This document shows positions 45,986 to 55,136 of a stretch of 64,000 nt of DNA, piece by piece (within the stretch, counting starts at the first letter, position 1; each line of letters begins with the position of its first letter). The stretch comes from Herbaspirillum frisingense GSF30 (lineage in GTDB: Bacteria > Pseudomonadota > Gammaproteobacteria > Burkholderiales > Burkholderiaceae_D). The notes below the pieces were generated by a model. That model did not search any database. It was not told the origin of the DNA and saw nothing but the letters and a program-made list of their open reading frames with translations. The DNA lies in contig NZ_AEEC02000004.1 in the NCBI RefSeq assembly GCF_000300975.2, positions 1 to 64,000 of the forward strand, read 5' to 3'. Both the position numbers and the translations under genes were made by a program.

Positions 45986-48244
45986 ATGCATCTCGATTCC
46001 GCATCCGCTGCCGCGCGCTCTGCGACTGAAGATTCCCTGGACCCCGTAGCTGGCCGCATCAATGCCTCGCTGCGCCAGACCCTGCTGCCGCTGCTGACGA
46101 TCGTTCGACAGCAGGATGGCGTCTGGCGCAGCTGTCTCGGCAAAGGACATGCCGGTGCCGTACCGCCCTTGTATCGCCGCACCCTGCTGACCTTGCGCGA
46201 CTGCGCACGCAGCGTCGGCGCTGTGCCTCTGGCCGATATCGCCAGTCAGCTCATCATGCTGCTGGAACAGCACACACCCGATTCGCCATTGGCGCCGCCC
46301 AGATTGCTTCAGATCGAACAAGGTCTGGACCAGCTGGCGCGCCTGCTGGAAAGCCCAGGTTCGCCAGCAGTGCTTACTCTTCCGGGCAGCGAAGCGCCCC
46401 GACCGATCATGGGCAACGTCATGACGCCGCACGACGTGATCGATCCCGGTCTGCTGCCTGTCTTTCTGGAGGAGGCGCAGGAACTCATGGCCAGCATCGG
46501 TGAGACCATGCTGGCGCTACCCCCTGGCCACAGGCATACCCCTGCCGACACGGACCTGCTGGCCGAACTGGCGCGTCCGCTGCATACCCTTAAAGGCAGC
46601 GCCCGCATGGTCGGCGCGATGCGGTTGAGCCAGTGCGTGCACGAGATGGAGAGCGCGCTGCAGCGCCTGCAGACCGGCGAGGTAGCCCAGAATGCCGACG
46701 TATTGACCGCGCTGCTGGCGCTCTACGACCAGACCATGGAGCACTTCAGCAACCTGGAGCAGGCCGCCGCCTCGGTCCCGGCCGCAAGCCGATCTGGTGG
46801 CCTGCAGTCCCCCCTGCAGCCCCCCTCGCAGCCGCATTTCCGGGCAGCACCCGTGCTGCGCATCCGTACCACTGTGCTGGACCGCTTGCTCAATCAGGTC
46901 GGCGAAGTCTCGATCATGCGCGCCCGGCTGGACAATGAAGTGGCAGCCCTGCAGGACGATGTGCGCATACTGGGTGATCACTTGCGCACCCTGGCCGATC
47001 AGGTCGGACAATTGCAGCGGGACACCGGCGCCGCTCCGGTCGCAGCGCACGAGCTGCAGGCTGTGACCTATGCCATGGATACCGTACTGGCGCAGGCATG
47101 GCGGCAGCAAAAGCATCTGCACGATGGCGTCGGCCGGGCCTGCGAAGGTCTGCGCCAGCAGGGACGCTATGCCCGCGAACTGCAGCAGGACCTGATGCAC
47201 GCGCGCATGATCAAATTCAACAGCATGGAGTCCCGTCTGCAGCATCTGGCACGCCAGCTGGCCGCCGAGACCGGCAAGCCGCTGGTGCTGGACCTGTCTG
47301 ACTGCCGGTTGCAGATCGACCGCGCCATCCTGGAGCGCCTGATGGGTCCGCTGGAGCACCTGCTGCGCAATTGCGCCGTCCACGGCATCGAGGACACCGC
47401 TGCCCGCCGCGCGGCCGGCAAGCCGCCTTCCGGTCAACTGCGCGTGCAGGCCGGTCATGAAGGCAACGAAGCCGTCATCCGCGTGAGCGACGACGGGCGT
47501 GGCCTGGACCTGGTCGCCATTCGTGGCAAGGCCCGCCAGCGCGGTCTACCGGCAGCCCAGGACGCCAGTGATGCCGGGCTGGCCGAGCTGATCTTCGCGC
47601 CGGGTTTCAGTACCTCGGCGCAAGTGTCGGCGCTGGCCGGGCGCGGCATCGGCATGGATGTGGCGCGGGCTGAAGTAGCGGCCCTGGGCGGACGCATGAC
47701 CGTGCATTCGCGACCCGGGCAGGGCGTGCTGTTTACCCTCTATTTGCCGCTGTCGCTGGCGGTGCAGCAGGTCTGCCTGCTGCAGCAGGGCCGGCAGCAG
47801 TACGCCATTCCCTCCACCCTGATCGACAGCGTATTGCAACTGCGCAGCGAACAGGCGCGCCAGGCCCTGGAGCAGCGTGTGCTGGAGGTCAATGGACGGC
47901 GCCTGGCCTTGTACCCCCTGCATCACCTGCTGCGGGAACAACTGGAGCCGGAGCAAGATGCCGACCTTGAAGTCGAGGCCAAGGCCGCCGATCAGGCCGA
48001 CACCGATTCCGCCTTCGCCCTGCTGATCAAGAGCGGCGATGAACTGATGGTGATCATGGCCGATCACGTCAACGGCAATCGTGAGGTGGTGGTCAAGCCG
48101 GTCGGCCCGCAACTGGCGACCCTGGCCGGCCTGGTGGGCGCCACCGTGCTGGGGGATGGGCAGATCGTCCTGATCCTCAACCCGTTGCTGCTGGCCGGCT
48201 CGCGCCATGCCGATAGCAGCGTGGTCACGCCGGGCGTACAATAA
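45986..48244 (+). CDS. ChpA-like CheA histidine kinase, short form without receiver domain
   Basis: This 752-residue kinase has an N-terminal helical part without an obvious phospho-His, one Hpt domain with His200 in HTLKGSARMVG, a dimerisation and linker part, the ATPase domain at about 440-590 (N-box around RNCAVHGIED, then DDGRGLD and GRGIGMDVA) and a CheW domain (about 595-740). It ends shortly after. Usual ChpA proteins are roughly 1,900-2,500 residues with many Hpt domains and a C-terminal receiver. Here only one Hpt is convincing and the receiver is absent. The phosphoryl acceptor is therefore unknown. Confidence 0.85.
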   Translation: MHLDSASAAARSATEDSLDPVAGRINASLRQTLLPLLTIVRQQDGVWRSCLGKGHAGAVPPLYRRTLLTLRDCARSVGAVPLADIASQLIMLLEQHTPDSPLAPPRLLQIEQGLDQLARLLESPGSPAVLTLPGSEAPRPIMGNVMTPHDVIDPGLLPVFLEEAQELMASIGETMLALPPGHRHTPADTDLLAELARPLHTLKGSARMVGAMRLSQCVHEMESALQRLQTGEVAQNADVLTALLALYDQTMEHFSNLEQAAASVPAASRSGGLQSPLQPPSQPHFRAAPVLRIRTTVLDRLLNQVGEVSIMRARLDNEVAALQDDVRILGDHLRTLADQVGQLQRDTGAAPVAAHELQAVTYAMDTVLAQAWRQQKHLHDGVGRACEGLRQQGRYARELQQDLMHARMIKFNSMESRLQHLARQLAAETGKPLVLDLSDCRLQIDRAILERLMGPLEHLLRNCAVHGIEDTAARRAAGKPPSGQLRVQAGHEGNEAVIRVSDDGRGLDLVAIRGKARQRGLPAAQDASDAGLAELIFAPGFSTSAQVSALAGRGIGMDVARAEVAALGGRMTVHSRPGQGVLFTLYLPLSLAVQQVCLLQQGRQQYAIPSTLIDSVLQLRSEQARQALEQRVLEVNGRRLALYPLHHLLREQLEPEQDADLEVEAKAADQADTDSAFALLIKSGDELMVIMADHVNGNREVVVKPVGPQLATLAGLVGATVLGDGQIVLILNPLLLAGSRHADSSVVTPGVQ

Positions 48245-49079
48245 CGGGCTTTGGGCGGCCTGCCGGCGCGCCCTTGCACTTCGCCCGAGGCCCGTCATCG
48301 ACCCCACACTCGTTTCCATTCTCCTGGCCACCACCCTGGCCGGCGTGGTCAGCATCACCGCTGCCGCGGTGTTCTCGTTTGCCTTGCTGTCGAAGATGGT
48401 GGAGCGCCTGGTCAGCCTGTCGGTGGGCATCATGCTCTCGACCTCGCTGTTGCATGCGTTGCCCGAAGCCTTTGAATCCCAGGCCGAACCCCATACCCTC
48501 TTCGCGGTGCTGCTGGGTGGCCTGCTGGCCTTCTTCCTGCTGGAAAAGACCGCTATCCTGCGCCACTCGCACCATCACGAGGATGACGGACACGGCCACC
48601 ACCACGGCCACGACAAGAAGGAAGCCGGCAAGGCCGGCTGGATGATCCTGGTGGGCGACGGCCTGCACAATTTCACCGACGGCATCCTCATTGCCGCCGC
48701 TTTCCTGGCCGATCCGCACCTGGGCCTGGTGACCGGGCTGGCCATCATCGCTCATGAGATTCCGCAAGAGATCGGCGACTTCATCGTGCTGCTCAATGCC
48801 GGTTTCTCGCGTACCCGCGCCTATGTGTACAACCTCATCTGCAGCCTCATGGCAGTGGCCGGCGGCACGCTGGGCTATTTCATGCTGGAGCGGGGGATGG
48901 AGTGGATTCCCTTCGTGCTGGTGTTCGCTTCGTCGGGCTTCATCTACATCGCCGTTTCCGACCTGATGCCGCAGATGCAGCGCCGCGCCACGTTGCGCGA
49001 GACCATTCCGCAGGTGATCCTGATTGCCGCCGGGGTACTGATCGTGCTGGCACTGACGCGCCACGCGCACGGTCACTGA
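48207..49079 (+). CDS. ZIP-family metal transporter
   Basis: This 290-residue membrane protein has about eight hydrophobic segments and the ZIP metal site (HNFTDGI and HEIPQEIGDF). A His-rich loop (HSHHHEDDGHGHHHGH) near residue 118 suits Zn2+ or a similar ion. The only conventional in-frame start, ATG 48207, overlaps the kinase gene by 38 bp and adds about 30 basic residues ahead of the usual VIDPTLVSILL opening. A non-canonical start near 48297 is possible. Confidence 0.85.
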   Translation: MPIAAWSRRAYNNGLWAACRRALALRPRPVIDPTLVSILLATTLAGVVSITAAAVFSFALLSKMVERLVSLSVGIMLSTSLLHALPEAFESQAEPHTLFAVLLGGLLAFFLLEKTAILRHSHHHEDDGHGHHHGHDKKEAGKAGWMILVGDGLHNFTDGILIAAAFLADPHLGLVTGLAIIAHEIPQEIGDFIVLLNAGFSRTRAYVYNLICSLMAVAGGTLGYFMLERGMEWIPFVLVFASSGFIYIAVSDLMPQMQRRATLRETIPQVILIAAGVLIVLALTRHAHGH

Positions 49080-49209
49080 GCACATCCGGTGCCTGGCCGT
49101 GGTGGAGATGATCCTCGCCATGATCGCCCCGGCTGTGTAGCATCCAGCGCAGGCCGATGCTGCAGACCAGTCCCAGCAGGCCGACGAACAACAGCAGGTC
49201 TTGGAGCAT
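48940..49209 (-). CDS. possible small single-span membrane protein
   Basis: This 89-residue frame begins MLQDLLLFVGLLGLVCSIGL, a good membrane segment, followed by a His-rich stretch (HSRGDHGEDHLHH). AAGGA lies seven bases before the ATG. It runs 140 bp antisense into the 3' end of the ZIP gene, and its C-terminal third is basic and Ser-rich as in shadow frames. I do not recognise a family. Confidence 0.3.
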   Translation of the reverse strand: MLQDLLLFVGLLGLVCSIGLRWMLHSRGDHGEDHLHHGQAPDVLSDRARGASVPARSVPRRQSGSPAEWSRATWRGAASAASGRKRRCR

Positions 49210-49384
49210 GATCCATCCTTTCATGGCAGTGGTGCGCCCGGCTGGCGGCACCTGACTGGGGACGCCTTGCCGGAAGCAGAGGATGGCTTCAATGTAGGTG
49301 GACGACGCGCACAGCGCCAATATCAAATCAGCCGGCGTGCCATCTCAATTTGATATGGCCGACCGTAGAGGGAGGAGAGGGCAG

Positions 49385-50296
49385 ATGATTTCCATCCGGC
49401 AGTTGCGCTACTTCGTCGAGATCGTCGAGGCGCGAGGCTATACCCGGGCTTCCGAGCGCCTGTTCATCGCGCAATCGGCCCTGAGCCGGCAGATCAAGGA
49501 ACTGGAAGCCGACCTCGACGTGGTCCTGCTCAAGCGCGATGCCAAGGCCTTCGAACTGACCCAGGCCGGCCAGGACTTCTATGCACGTAGTCGCAGGATA
49601 CTGCTTGATCTGGATCGCGCCGTGGCCCAGGCCCGCACCATCGGCAAGGGCGAGCATGGCGCACTGCGCCTGCTGCATTCCAGTTCGGTACCCTTGACCG
49701 CGCCCCTGGGGCCCACGCTCAATGATGTGCTGAAGGATTTCCCCGGGATTTCGCTGGAAATTTCCCAGACCCCGTCCGAATACCAGGCCCGCGAGATCGT
49801 CGAAGGCAGTGCCGATATCGGACTGGCACGGTTGCCCATCTTGCGTGCCAATCCCGATCTGGAGAGTACCGTGCTGTACCGCGAGCGCCTGGTGGCAGCG
49901 GTGCCGGCCGGACATCGGCTGGCGCAGCGCGCCGAAGTAGAGATTGCAGAATTGCGGGATGAATTCTTCGTCACCGTCCCGCATCGGGACCGTGGGGGAC
50001 TGAGCTACCTGGTGGCTGAGCGCTGCATCGCGCATGGCTTCTATCCCCGCGTGGCACGGGCAACCTCGCGCAAGAATTCCCTGCTCAGTCTGGTCAATGC
50101 CGGCTTCGGCATCGCTGTGGTACCACAGAGTATGGCCAGTATTTCCTTGTCGGCCGGGGTCAGTTTCCCGGCCCTCAAGGATGCCGATTTTCACTCGGAA
50201 GTCGCCTTGCTGCGCCGACGCGATGCGCCGGTGATGGTGCAGCAATTCGTGGAGACCTTCATGTCCCGTCTGCAGCAGACGGGACTGGGGGGCTAG
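49385..50296 (+). CDS. LysR-family regulator
   Basis: This 303-residue regulator has the winged helix at the N-terminus (ISIRQLRYFVEIVEARGYTR, then QSALSRQIKELE) and a LysR effector domain. The start at 49385 has GGAGAGGG upstream. Neighbours give no clear target: the ZIP gene lies upstream and the sulfurtransferase gene downstream is convergent. Confidence 0.88.
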   Translation: MISIRQLRYFVEIVEARGYTRASERLFIAQSALSRQIKELEADLDVVLLKRDAKAFELTQAGQDFYARSRRILLDLDRAVAQARTIGKGEHGALRLLHSSSVPLTAPLGPTLNDVLKDFPGISLEISQTPSEYQAREIVEGSADIGLARLPILRANPDLESTVLYRERLVAAVPAGHRLAQRAEVEIAELRDEFFVTVPHRDRGGLSYLVAERCIAHGFYPRVARATSRKNSLLSLVNAGFGIAVVPQSMASISLSAGVSFPALKDADFHSEVALLRRRDAPVMVQQFVETFMSRLQQTGLGG

Positions 50297-50358
50297 TGGG
50301 CCTGGCCGGACTGGCCGGACTGGCAGCCCCGGACCCGGCCTGAGCGGCCGGGTGGGAA

Positions 50359-51216
50359 TCAGTTGCCGGTCGCGACCGGTCGCTGCGGATCGGAGCTCCA
50401 TTCGCTCCACGAGCCGGGATAGAGGCTCGCTCCCGACAGGCCTGCTACCTCCAGCGCCAGCAGGTTGTGGCAGGCGGTGACGCCCGAGCCGCACTGCATG
50501 ACCGCGGCCTGCGGATCGCCGATCACCGCCAGCCACTCTTCGCGCAATTGCGTCGCGCTCTTGAAGTGGCCATCGGCTTGCAGGTTGTCCTTGAAGAAGC
50601 GGTTCTTCGCGCCCGGGATGTGTCCGCCGACGGCGTCCAGCGTTTCGTTCTCGCCACGGAAGCGGTCCGGCGCGCGCGCGTCCACCACCTGCAATGACGG
50701 ATTGCGCAGGTTCTCCAGCAGCGCCTGGGCATCCACCGTCGGCACCAGCGACGACAGATCCTGGATATTGCCCGCCGCAGCCGGTGGCGGCACTTCGGTG
50801 CTGAGGTTCTCACCCAGCGCCTGCCACGCGGCCATGCCGCCATCGAGTACCGCTACGTCGCCGTGACCGATCCAGCGCAGCAGCCACCAGAGGCGTGCGG
50901 CGAACATGCCGCCGTGTGCGTCATAGGCCACCACTTGCGTATCGTTGTTGATGCCCAGATCACGCATGGCCTGCACGAACTGCTGGCGATCCGGCAGCGG
51001 ATGGCGACCATGGAAGCGGCCTGTCGCATCGGTCTTGGGACCGGACAGCAGCTCATCCAGATGCGCGAAGCGGGCCTCCGGGAGGTGACCGGCGGCGTAG
51101 GCCTGGCGGCCGAAATCCGGATTGGCGAGGTCATGGCGGCAATCGACGAGCACCAGGTTCAGGTATTGCGCACGCGCCTTCAGGTCGCTGGCGCTGATGA
51201 GGGTTTGGTAGGTCAT
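50359..51216 (-). CDS. sseA: 3-mercaptopyruvate sulfurtransferase
   Basis: This 285-residue protein has two rhodanese domains. The active-site loop CGSGVTA marks the mercaptopyruvate sulfurtransferase group rather than thiosulfate rhodanese (CRKGVT type). It moves sulfur from 3-mercaptopyruvate to thiols or cyanide in the cytoplasm. AAAGGAG precedes the start. It is 40 bp downstream of the transporter gene, so the two may be co-transcribed. Confidence 0.92.
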   Translation of the reverse strand: MTYQTLISASDLKARAQYLNLVLVDCRHDLANPDFGRQAYAAGHLPEARFAHLDELLSGPKTDATGRFHGRHPLPDRQQFVQAMRDLGINNDTQVVAYDAHGGMFAARLWWLLRWIGHGDVAVLDGGMAAWQALGENLSTEVPPPAAAGNIQDLSSLVPTVDAQALLENLRNPSLQVVDARAPDRFRGENETLDAVGGHIPGAKNRFFKDNLQADGHFKSATQLREEWLAVIGDPQAAVMQCGSGVTACHNLLALEVAGLSGASLYPGSWSEWSSDPQRPVATGN

Positions 51217-51256
51217 GGCTTTCTCCTTTAATCGTAGGCGGTGGATGTGGCGATGC

Positions 51257-52174
51257 TTACACCTCGGTCGCGATCGGGTCCACCTTGGGCACGTTCTTGG
51301 CGGCGGTCTGGTTCTTGCGCTGGTTGCGATAGGTCGCCAGCATGCCGCTGGCCAGAATGATGACCATGCCGACCCAGCCCATCCAGCCCGGCGAATCGTT
51401 CCAGATCAGTACGCCGAACAGGCTGGAAAACACGATGCCCGTGTACTGCAGGTTGGCGGTCACCAGCGTATTGCCGAGGCGGTAGGCACGTGTCATGGCG
51501 ATCTGCGCCAGCGTGGCCGTCAAGCCTATCATGACCACCAGCAGTACGCCGGTACCGGAATGGCTGTGCCATAGCGGCACGCGACCGGTCACCACGCTGC
51601 CGACCAGTCCCGCCAGCACGCCCGTGGCAGAGAAGTAGAACACCACGCGGTACTCCGGTTCCCCCAGCAGCCCCAGCTTGCGCACCTGCAGGTAGACCAG
51701 CGCCGAGAGCACCCCCGAGACCAGCGAGATGACGCCGCCCAGCAACTGGTCGGCATTGAGGGAAGGGCGCATCAGCAGCGCCACACCGACGAAGCTCAGC
51801 GCGACCGTGCCAGCCAGACCCCATTCGAACTTCTTGTTCCCCTGCCACCAGCCGGCCACGAACAGCATCACGGCGATCCAGATGGAGGACATGTAGTTCA
51901 GCGTGGTGGCTGTGGCGATCGGCAGCAGGCTGAAGGAATAGAACCACATCCAAAGCGAGATCACGCCGATGCCGCCACGGATCAGGTGGTCACGCGGGAA
52001 GGGCGTGCGCAGGGTGCCGCCGCGCAGGCGGATCAGGCCGAAGATGAAGATCACCCCGATCAGCCCGCGACAGAGCACGATCTCGGAGGTCGAGTAGTAG
52101 TTGCTGGCGAGCTTGACGCACACGCCCATGATGGCAAAGAGGAATGAAGCGACGAGCATCCAGAGCGATTGCAT
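51257..52174 (-). CDS. DMT-family (EamA) transporter
   Basis: This 305-residue inner-membrane protein has ten hydrophobic segments arranged as two EamA repeats (about 5-140 and 150-290), typical of metabolite exporters of the drug/metabolite transporter superfamily. The substrate is unknown. The stop lies 40 bp before the sseA start. Confidence 0.88.
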   Translation of the reverse strand: MQSLWMLVASFLFAIMGVCVKLASNYYSTSEIVLCRGLIGVIFIFGLIRLRGGTLRTPFPRDHLIRGGIGVISLWMWFYSFSLLPIATATTLNYMSSIWIAVMLFVAGWWQGNKKFEWGLAGTVALSFVGVALLMRPSLNADQLLGGVISLVSGVLSALVYLQVRKLGLLGEPEYRVVFYFSATGVLAGLVGSVVTGRVPLWHSHSGTGVLLVVMIGLTATLAQIAMTRAYRLGNTLVTANLQYTGIVFSSLFGVLIWNDSPGWMGWVGMVIILASGMLATYRNQRKNQTAAKNVPKVDPIATEV

Positions 52175-52252
52175 GGCGGTGACGGATCAGTAGGAGAAGT
52201 GGAGGGGAGTGACTGAAACAAGAACAGGCGCACAACGACGGCCAGCAATAAA

Positions 52253-52286
52253 AACGGCAGCCCCGGAATGAACCGGGGCTGCCGTT
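52253..52286 (-). terminator. terminator of the Rieske oxygenase gene
   Basis: A 14-bp perfect stem (52253-52266 with 52273-52286) has a 6-base loop and, read on the minus strand, is followed by five T residues. It lies in the 269-bp spacer between the oxygenase gene and the DMT gene. Confidence 0.88.
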
Positions 52287-52443
52287 GTGCTGGTGCCGAT
52301 GACCGTCGTCATACGGGAGAGGGGGATACTGCTGCAGATGCTGGTGCCTGAGAGCTGGCGACAATGACGGCGCAGACTGCGTCCATCGTGTGCTTGCCGC
52401 TTCCCTTGCATCTGCTTTCCCCCTGCGCGGCCTGTGGCCGATG

Positions 52444-53565
52444 TTATGGTGTGCTGGTACCTTGCGGGACGTCCAGTTGCTGGCGATACCACTCATGGAA
52501 GTGCTGCATGCCATCTTCCATGGGCGACTGGTACGGACCGACTTCGCTGGTGCCGCGATCCATGAGTATACGACGACCGGCGTCCATGCGCTGGGCGATC
52601 TCGTCATCCTCGACGCAGGTCTCCATGTAGGCGGCCCGTTCGGCTTCCACCAGCTCGCGCTCGAACAGCGCGATTTCTTCCGGATAGTAGAACTCCACCA
52701 CATTGGTGGTCTTCTGCGGGCCGGTCGGCCAGAGCGTGGACACCACCAGCACGTGCGGATACCACTCCACCATGATGTTGGGGTAGAGCGTGAGCCAGAT
52801 AGCGCCGAACTTGGGCGGCTTGCCGTTGGAGAATTGCAGCAGCTTTTCCTGCCACTTGGCGTAGGTCGGCGAGCCGGACTTGATCAGGCCGTGGTTCACA
52901 CCCACGGTCTGGACGCTGTAGTCACGGCCGAATTCCCACTTCAGGTCCGAGCAGCTCACGAAGTTGCCCAGGCCCGGATGGAAGGGCTCGACGTGGTAAT
53001 CCTCCAGATAGACCTCGATGAAGGTCTTCCAGTTGTAGTCGCACTCGTGGACTTCGGTGTGGTCGTACAGGTAACCGGAGAAATCCAGGTCGCGGGTCAC
53101 GCCCAGGTTTTTCAGCTTGTCGGCGATGTCGACGCCGTTGGCCTCGAACAGCAGGCCGTTCCAGCTCTGCAGCGGCGTCTTGGACAGGTTCATGCACGGC
53201 GTCTCGCCGAAATGCGGCGCGCCGATCAGTTCACCTTTCAGATCATAGGTCCAGCGATGCAGGGGGCAGACGATGTTGTTGGCATGGCCACGGCCATCGA
53301 GCATCTTGGCCTGGCGATGGCGGCAGACATTGGATACCAGTTCGATGCCTTGCGCATTGCGCACCAGCATGCGGCCTTCGTTTTCCCAGGGCAGCGTGGA
53401 ATAGTCACCGGCATTGGGCACCATCAGCTCATGGCCGACGTAACGGGGTCCCTGCTGGAAGAGTTGTTTCAGTTCCCGCTGATAGAGCGGTTCGTCGAAG
53501 TAGACGTGGACTGGAAGTTGCGCGTTTGAACGCGCCAATTTGGCAAAAGTAGCAAGATCGGACAT
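52444..53565 (-). CDS. Rieske-type aromatic ring-hydroxylating oxygenase alpha subunit
   Basis: This 373-residue protein has a Rieske iron-sulfur motif (CRHRQ then CPLHRW, near residues 80-105) and a catalytic domain with the mononuclear iron ligands in YLEDYHVEPFHPG. Proteins of this family oxidise aromatic compounds or quaternary amines with a separate reductase. No reductase or ferredoxin gene is adjacent. The start at 53565 (MSDLATFAKL) is preferred, because the longer frame to 53706 adds a hydrophobic stretch that looks non-coding. The substrate is unknown. Confidence 0.85.
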   Translation of the reverse strand: MSDLATFAKLARSNAQLPVHVYFDEPLYQRELKQLFQQGPRYVGHELMVPNAGDYSTLPWENEGRMLVRNAQGIELVSNVCRHRQAKMLDGRGHANNIVCPLHRWTYDLKGELIGAPHFGETPCMNLSKTPLQSWNGLLFEANGVDIADKLKNLGVTRDLDFSGYLYDHTEVHECDYNWKTFIEVYLEDYHVEPFHPGLGNFVSCSDLKWEFGRDYSVQTVGVNHGLIKSGSPTYAKWQEKLLQFSNGKPPKFGAIWLTLYPNIMVEWYPHVLVVSTLWPTGPQKTTNVVEFYYPEEIALFERELVEAERAAYMETCVEDDEIAQRMDAGRRILMDRGTSEVGPYQSPMEDGMQHFHEWYRQQLDVPQGTSTP

Positions 53566-53832
53566 TTCCGCCCCCAAATTAATTTGCACCAACCTAAGGA
53601 AGAAAATCCGCAAAAACCTATGTTCAAATAATATGAAGAGGAAATTTTGGACAGAACCGAGGATTATGCCACAAAACCCCCATAAGGGGCCGGGTTTTGT
53701 GTCCAAAATGCCAGCATTTTGAACGAACTTACGCGACGGCCTCCAAAACCTTCGACAAATCCACGACCTTGATTGACTTGGTCATCGCCGGTTTGTTCTA
53801 AAATACCGGGTTAGTTTTCTGAATGGGTCGAT

Positions 53833-54102
53833 ATGCCTAGAACCTCTGCCGCCGGCGCTGCCGCGACCGCCGCCTTGCCGGCCTCCTTCGAACAAGCCAT
53901 GGAAGAGCTGGAGCAGCTGGTGGCGCGGATGGAAGCCGGCGAACTGCCGTTGGAAGCCTCGGTGGCCGCCTACAAGCGCGGCTCGGAACTGGTCAAGTTC
54001 TGCGCGGCCCAACTGGAGAAGGTGGACAGCCAGGTCAAGCTGCTCGAAGGCGACATGCTCAAGCCCTTCCAGGCGACCGACGCGGGCAACGAGGACGATT
54101 GA
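53833..54102 (+). CDS. xseB: exodeoxyribonuclease VII small subunit
   Basis: This 89-residue protein has the XseB core: SFEQAMEELEQLVARMEAGE and LEASVAAYKRGSELVKFC. With XseA it degrades single-stranded DNA. The xseA gene is not in the window. It overlaps ispA by one base. Confidence 0.93.
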   Translation: MPRTSAAGAAATAALPASFEQAMEELEQLVARMEAGELPLEASVAAYKRGSELVKFCAAQLEKVDSQVKLLEGDMLKPFQATDAGNEDD

Positions 54103-55055
54103 TGAATGCACCTATCACCGCCGCTGGCGCGCAGATGTCGCTGGCCTCGATGGCATTCGCGGACTGGATGAACCAGGTCCAGGCCGGCATGGAACACGTG
54201 CTGGACCGTTTCCTGGCGCCGACCACGGTGGTGCCGGCGCGCCTGCACGAGGCCATGCGCTACACCGCCATGGATGGCGGCAAGCGCGTGCGGCCACTGC
54301 TGGTCTATGCCGCCGGTGATGTGTTCGATACGCCGCCAGCCCTGCTGGACCGGGCTGCGGCAGCAGTAGAGATGATTCACGTCTATTCGCTGGTGCATGA
54401 CGACATGCCCTGCATGGATGACGACGCGCTGCGCCGTGGCAAACCTACCGTGCATGTGAAATACGACGAAGCCACCGCGCTGCTGGTCGGCGACGCGTTG
54501 CAGGCGCAGGCCTTCGAAACCTTGTCGGCACCGCTGGAAGCTGAGTTGAAGACCGACGCCGACCTGCCGGCACGCCAGTTGCGCATGCTCAACCTGCTGG
54601 CCCAGGCTTCGGGCTCGGTGGGCATGTGTGGCGGCCAGGCCATCGACCTGGCCAGCGTGGGCATGACCCTGTCGCTGGCCGAGCTGGAACAGATGCACCG
54701 CCTCAAGACCGGTGCCCTCTTGCGTGCGGCGGTGATGCTGGGTGCGCTGGGTGGCAAGGCGCTGACCCGGGACGAAAGCGCTTCGCTGGATGACTATGCG
54801 CGCGCCATCGGCCTGGCCTTCCAGGTGGTGGACGACATCCTCGACGCCACCGCCGATTCGGCCACGCTGGGCAAGACCGCGGGCAAGGACGCCGCCGACA
54901 ACAAGCCGACCTATGTGTCCATCCTGGGCCTGGCCGAGTCGCAGGCGCTGGCCGAGCGACTGCGCGGCGATGCCCACCAGGCGCTCGCCCCGTTCGGCGA
55001 CAAGGCACGGCGCCTGCGCGAGCTGGCGGACCTGATCGTACACAGAAAGACCTGA
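54102..55055 (+). CDS. ispA: farnesyl diphosphate synthase
   Basis: This 317-residue prenyltransferase joins dimethylallyl/geranyl and isopentenyl diphosphates to farnesyl diphosphate. Both Asp-rich motifs are present: DDMPCMDDD near residue 95 and DDILD near residue 243. The ATG at 54102 overlaps the xseB stop by one base, so translation is coupled. dxs follows 81 bp later. Confidence 0.94.
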   Translation: MNAPITAAGAQMSLASMAFADWMNQVQAGMEHVLDRFLAPTTVVPARLHEAMRYTAMDGGKRVRPLLVYAAGDVFDTPPALLDRAAAAVEMIHVYSLVHDDMPCMDDDALRRGKPTVHVKYDEATALLVGDALQAQAFETLSAPLEAELKTDADLPARQLRMLNLLAQASGSVGMCGGQAIDLASVGMTLSLAELEQMHRLKTGALLRAAVMLGALGGKALTRDESASLDDYARAIGLAFQVVDDILDATADSATLGKTAGKDAADNKPTYVSILGLAESQALAERLRGDAHQALAPFGDKARRLRELADLIVHRKT

Positions 55056-55136
55056 GAGACGTAATCCAAGGCATGAAGACGGACCACGCGGCAACCTGCC
55101 AGGCGTGGCCTTCAGACCCCAACACGGTAACAACAG

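Noticed and set aside
43961-46432. Very long minus-strand frame opposite pilJ and the kinase gene
   Set aside because: It is a shadow of GC-rich codon use in the real plus-strand genes; the translation is low-complexity, rich in Gly, His, Gln and Arg. The same applies to the long frame at 53970-57008.
50301-50326. Tandem 9-mers (CTGGCCGGA) between two convergent genes
   Set aside because: Only two and a half units in a GC-rich spacer; it fits slippage and shows no other structure.
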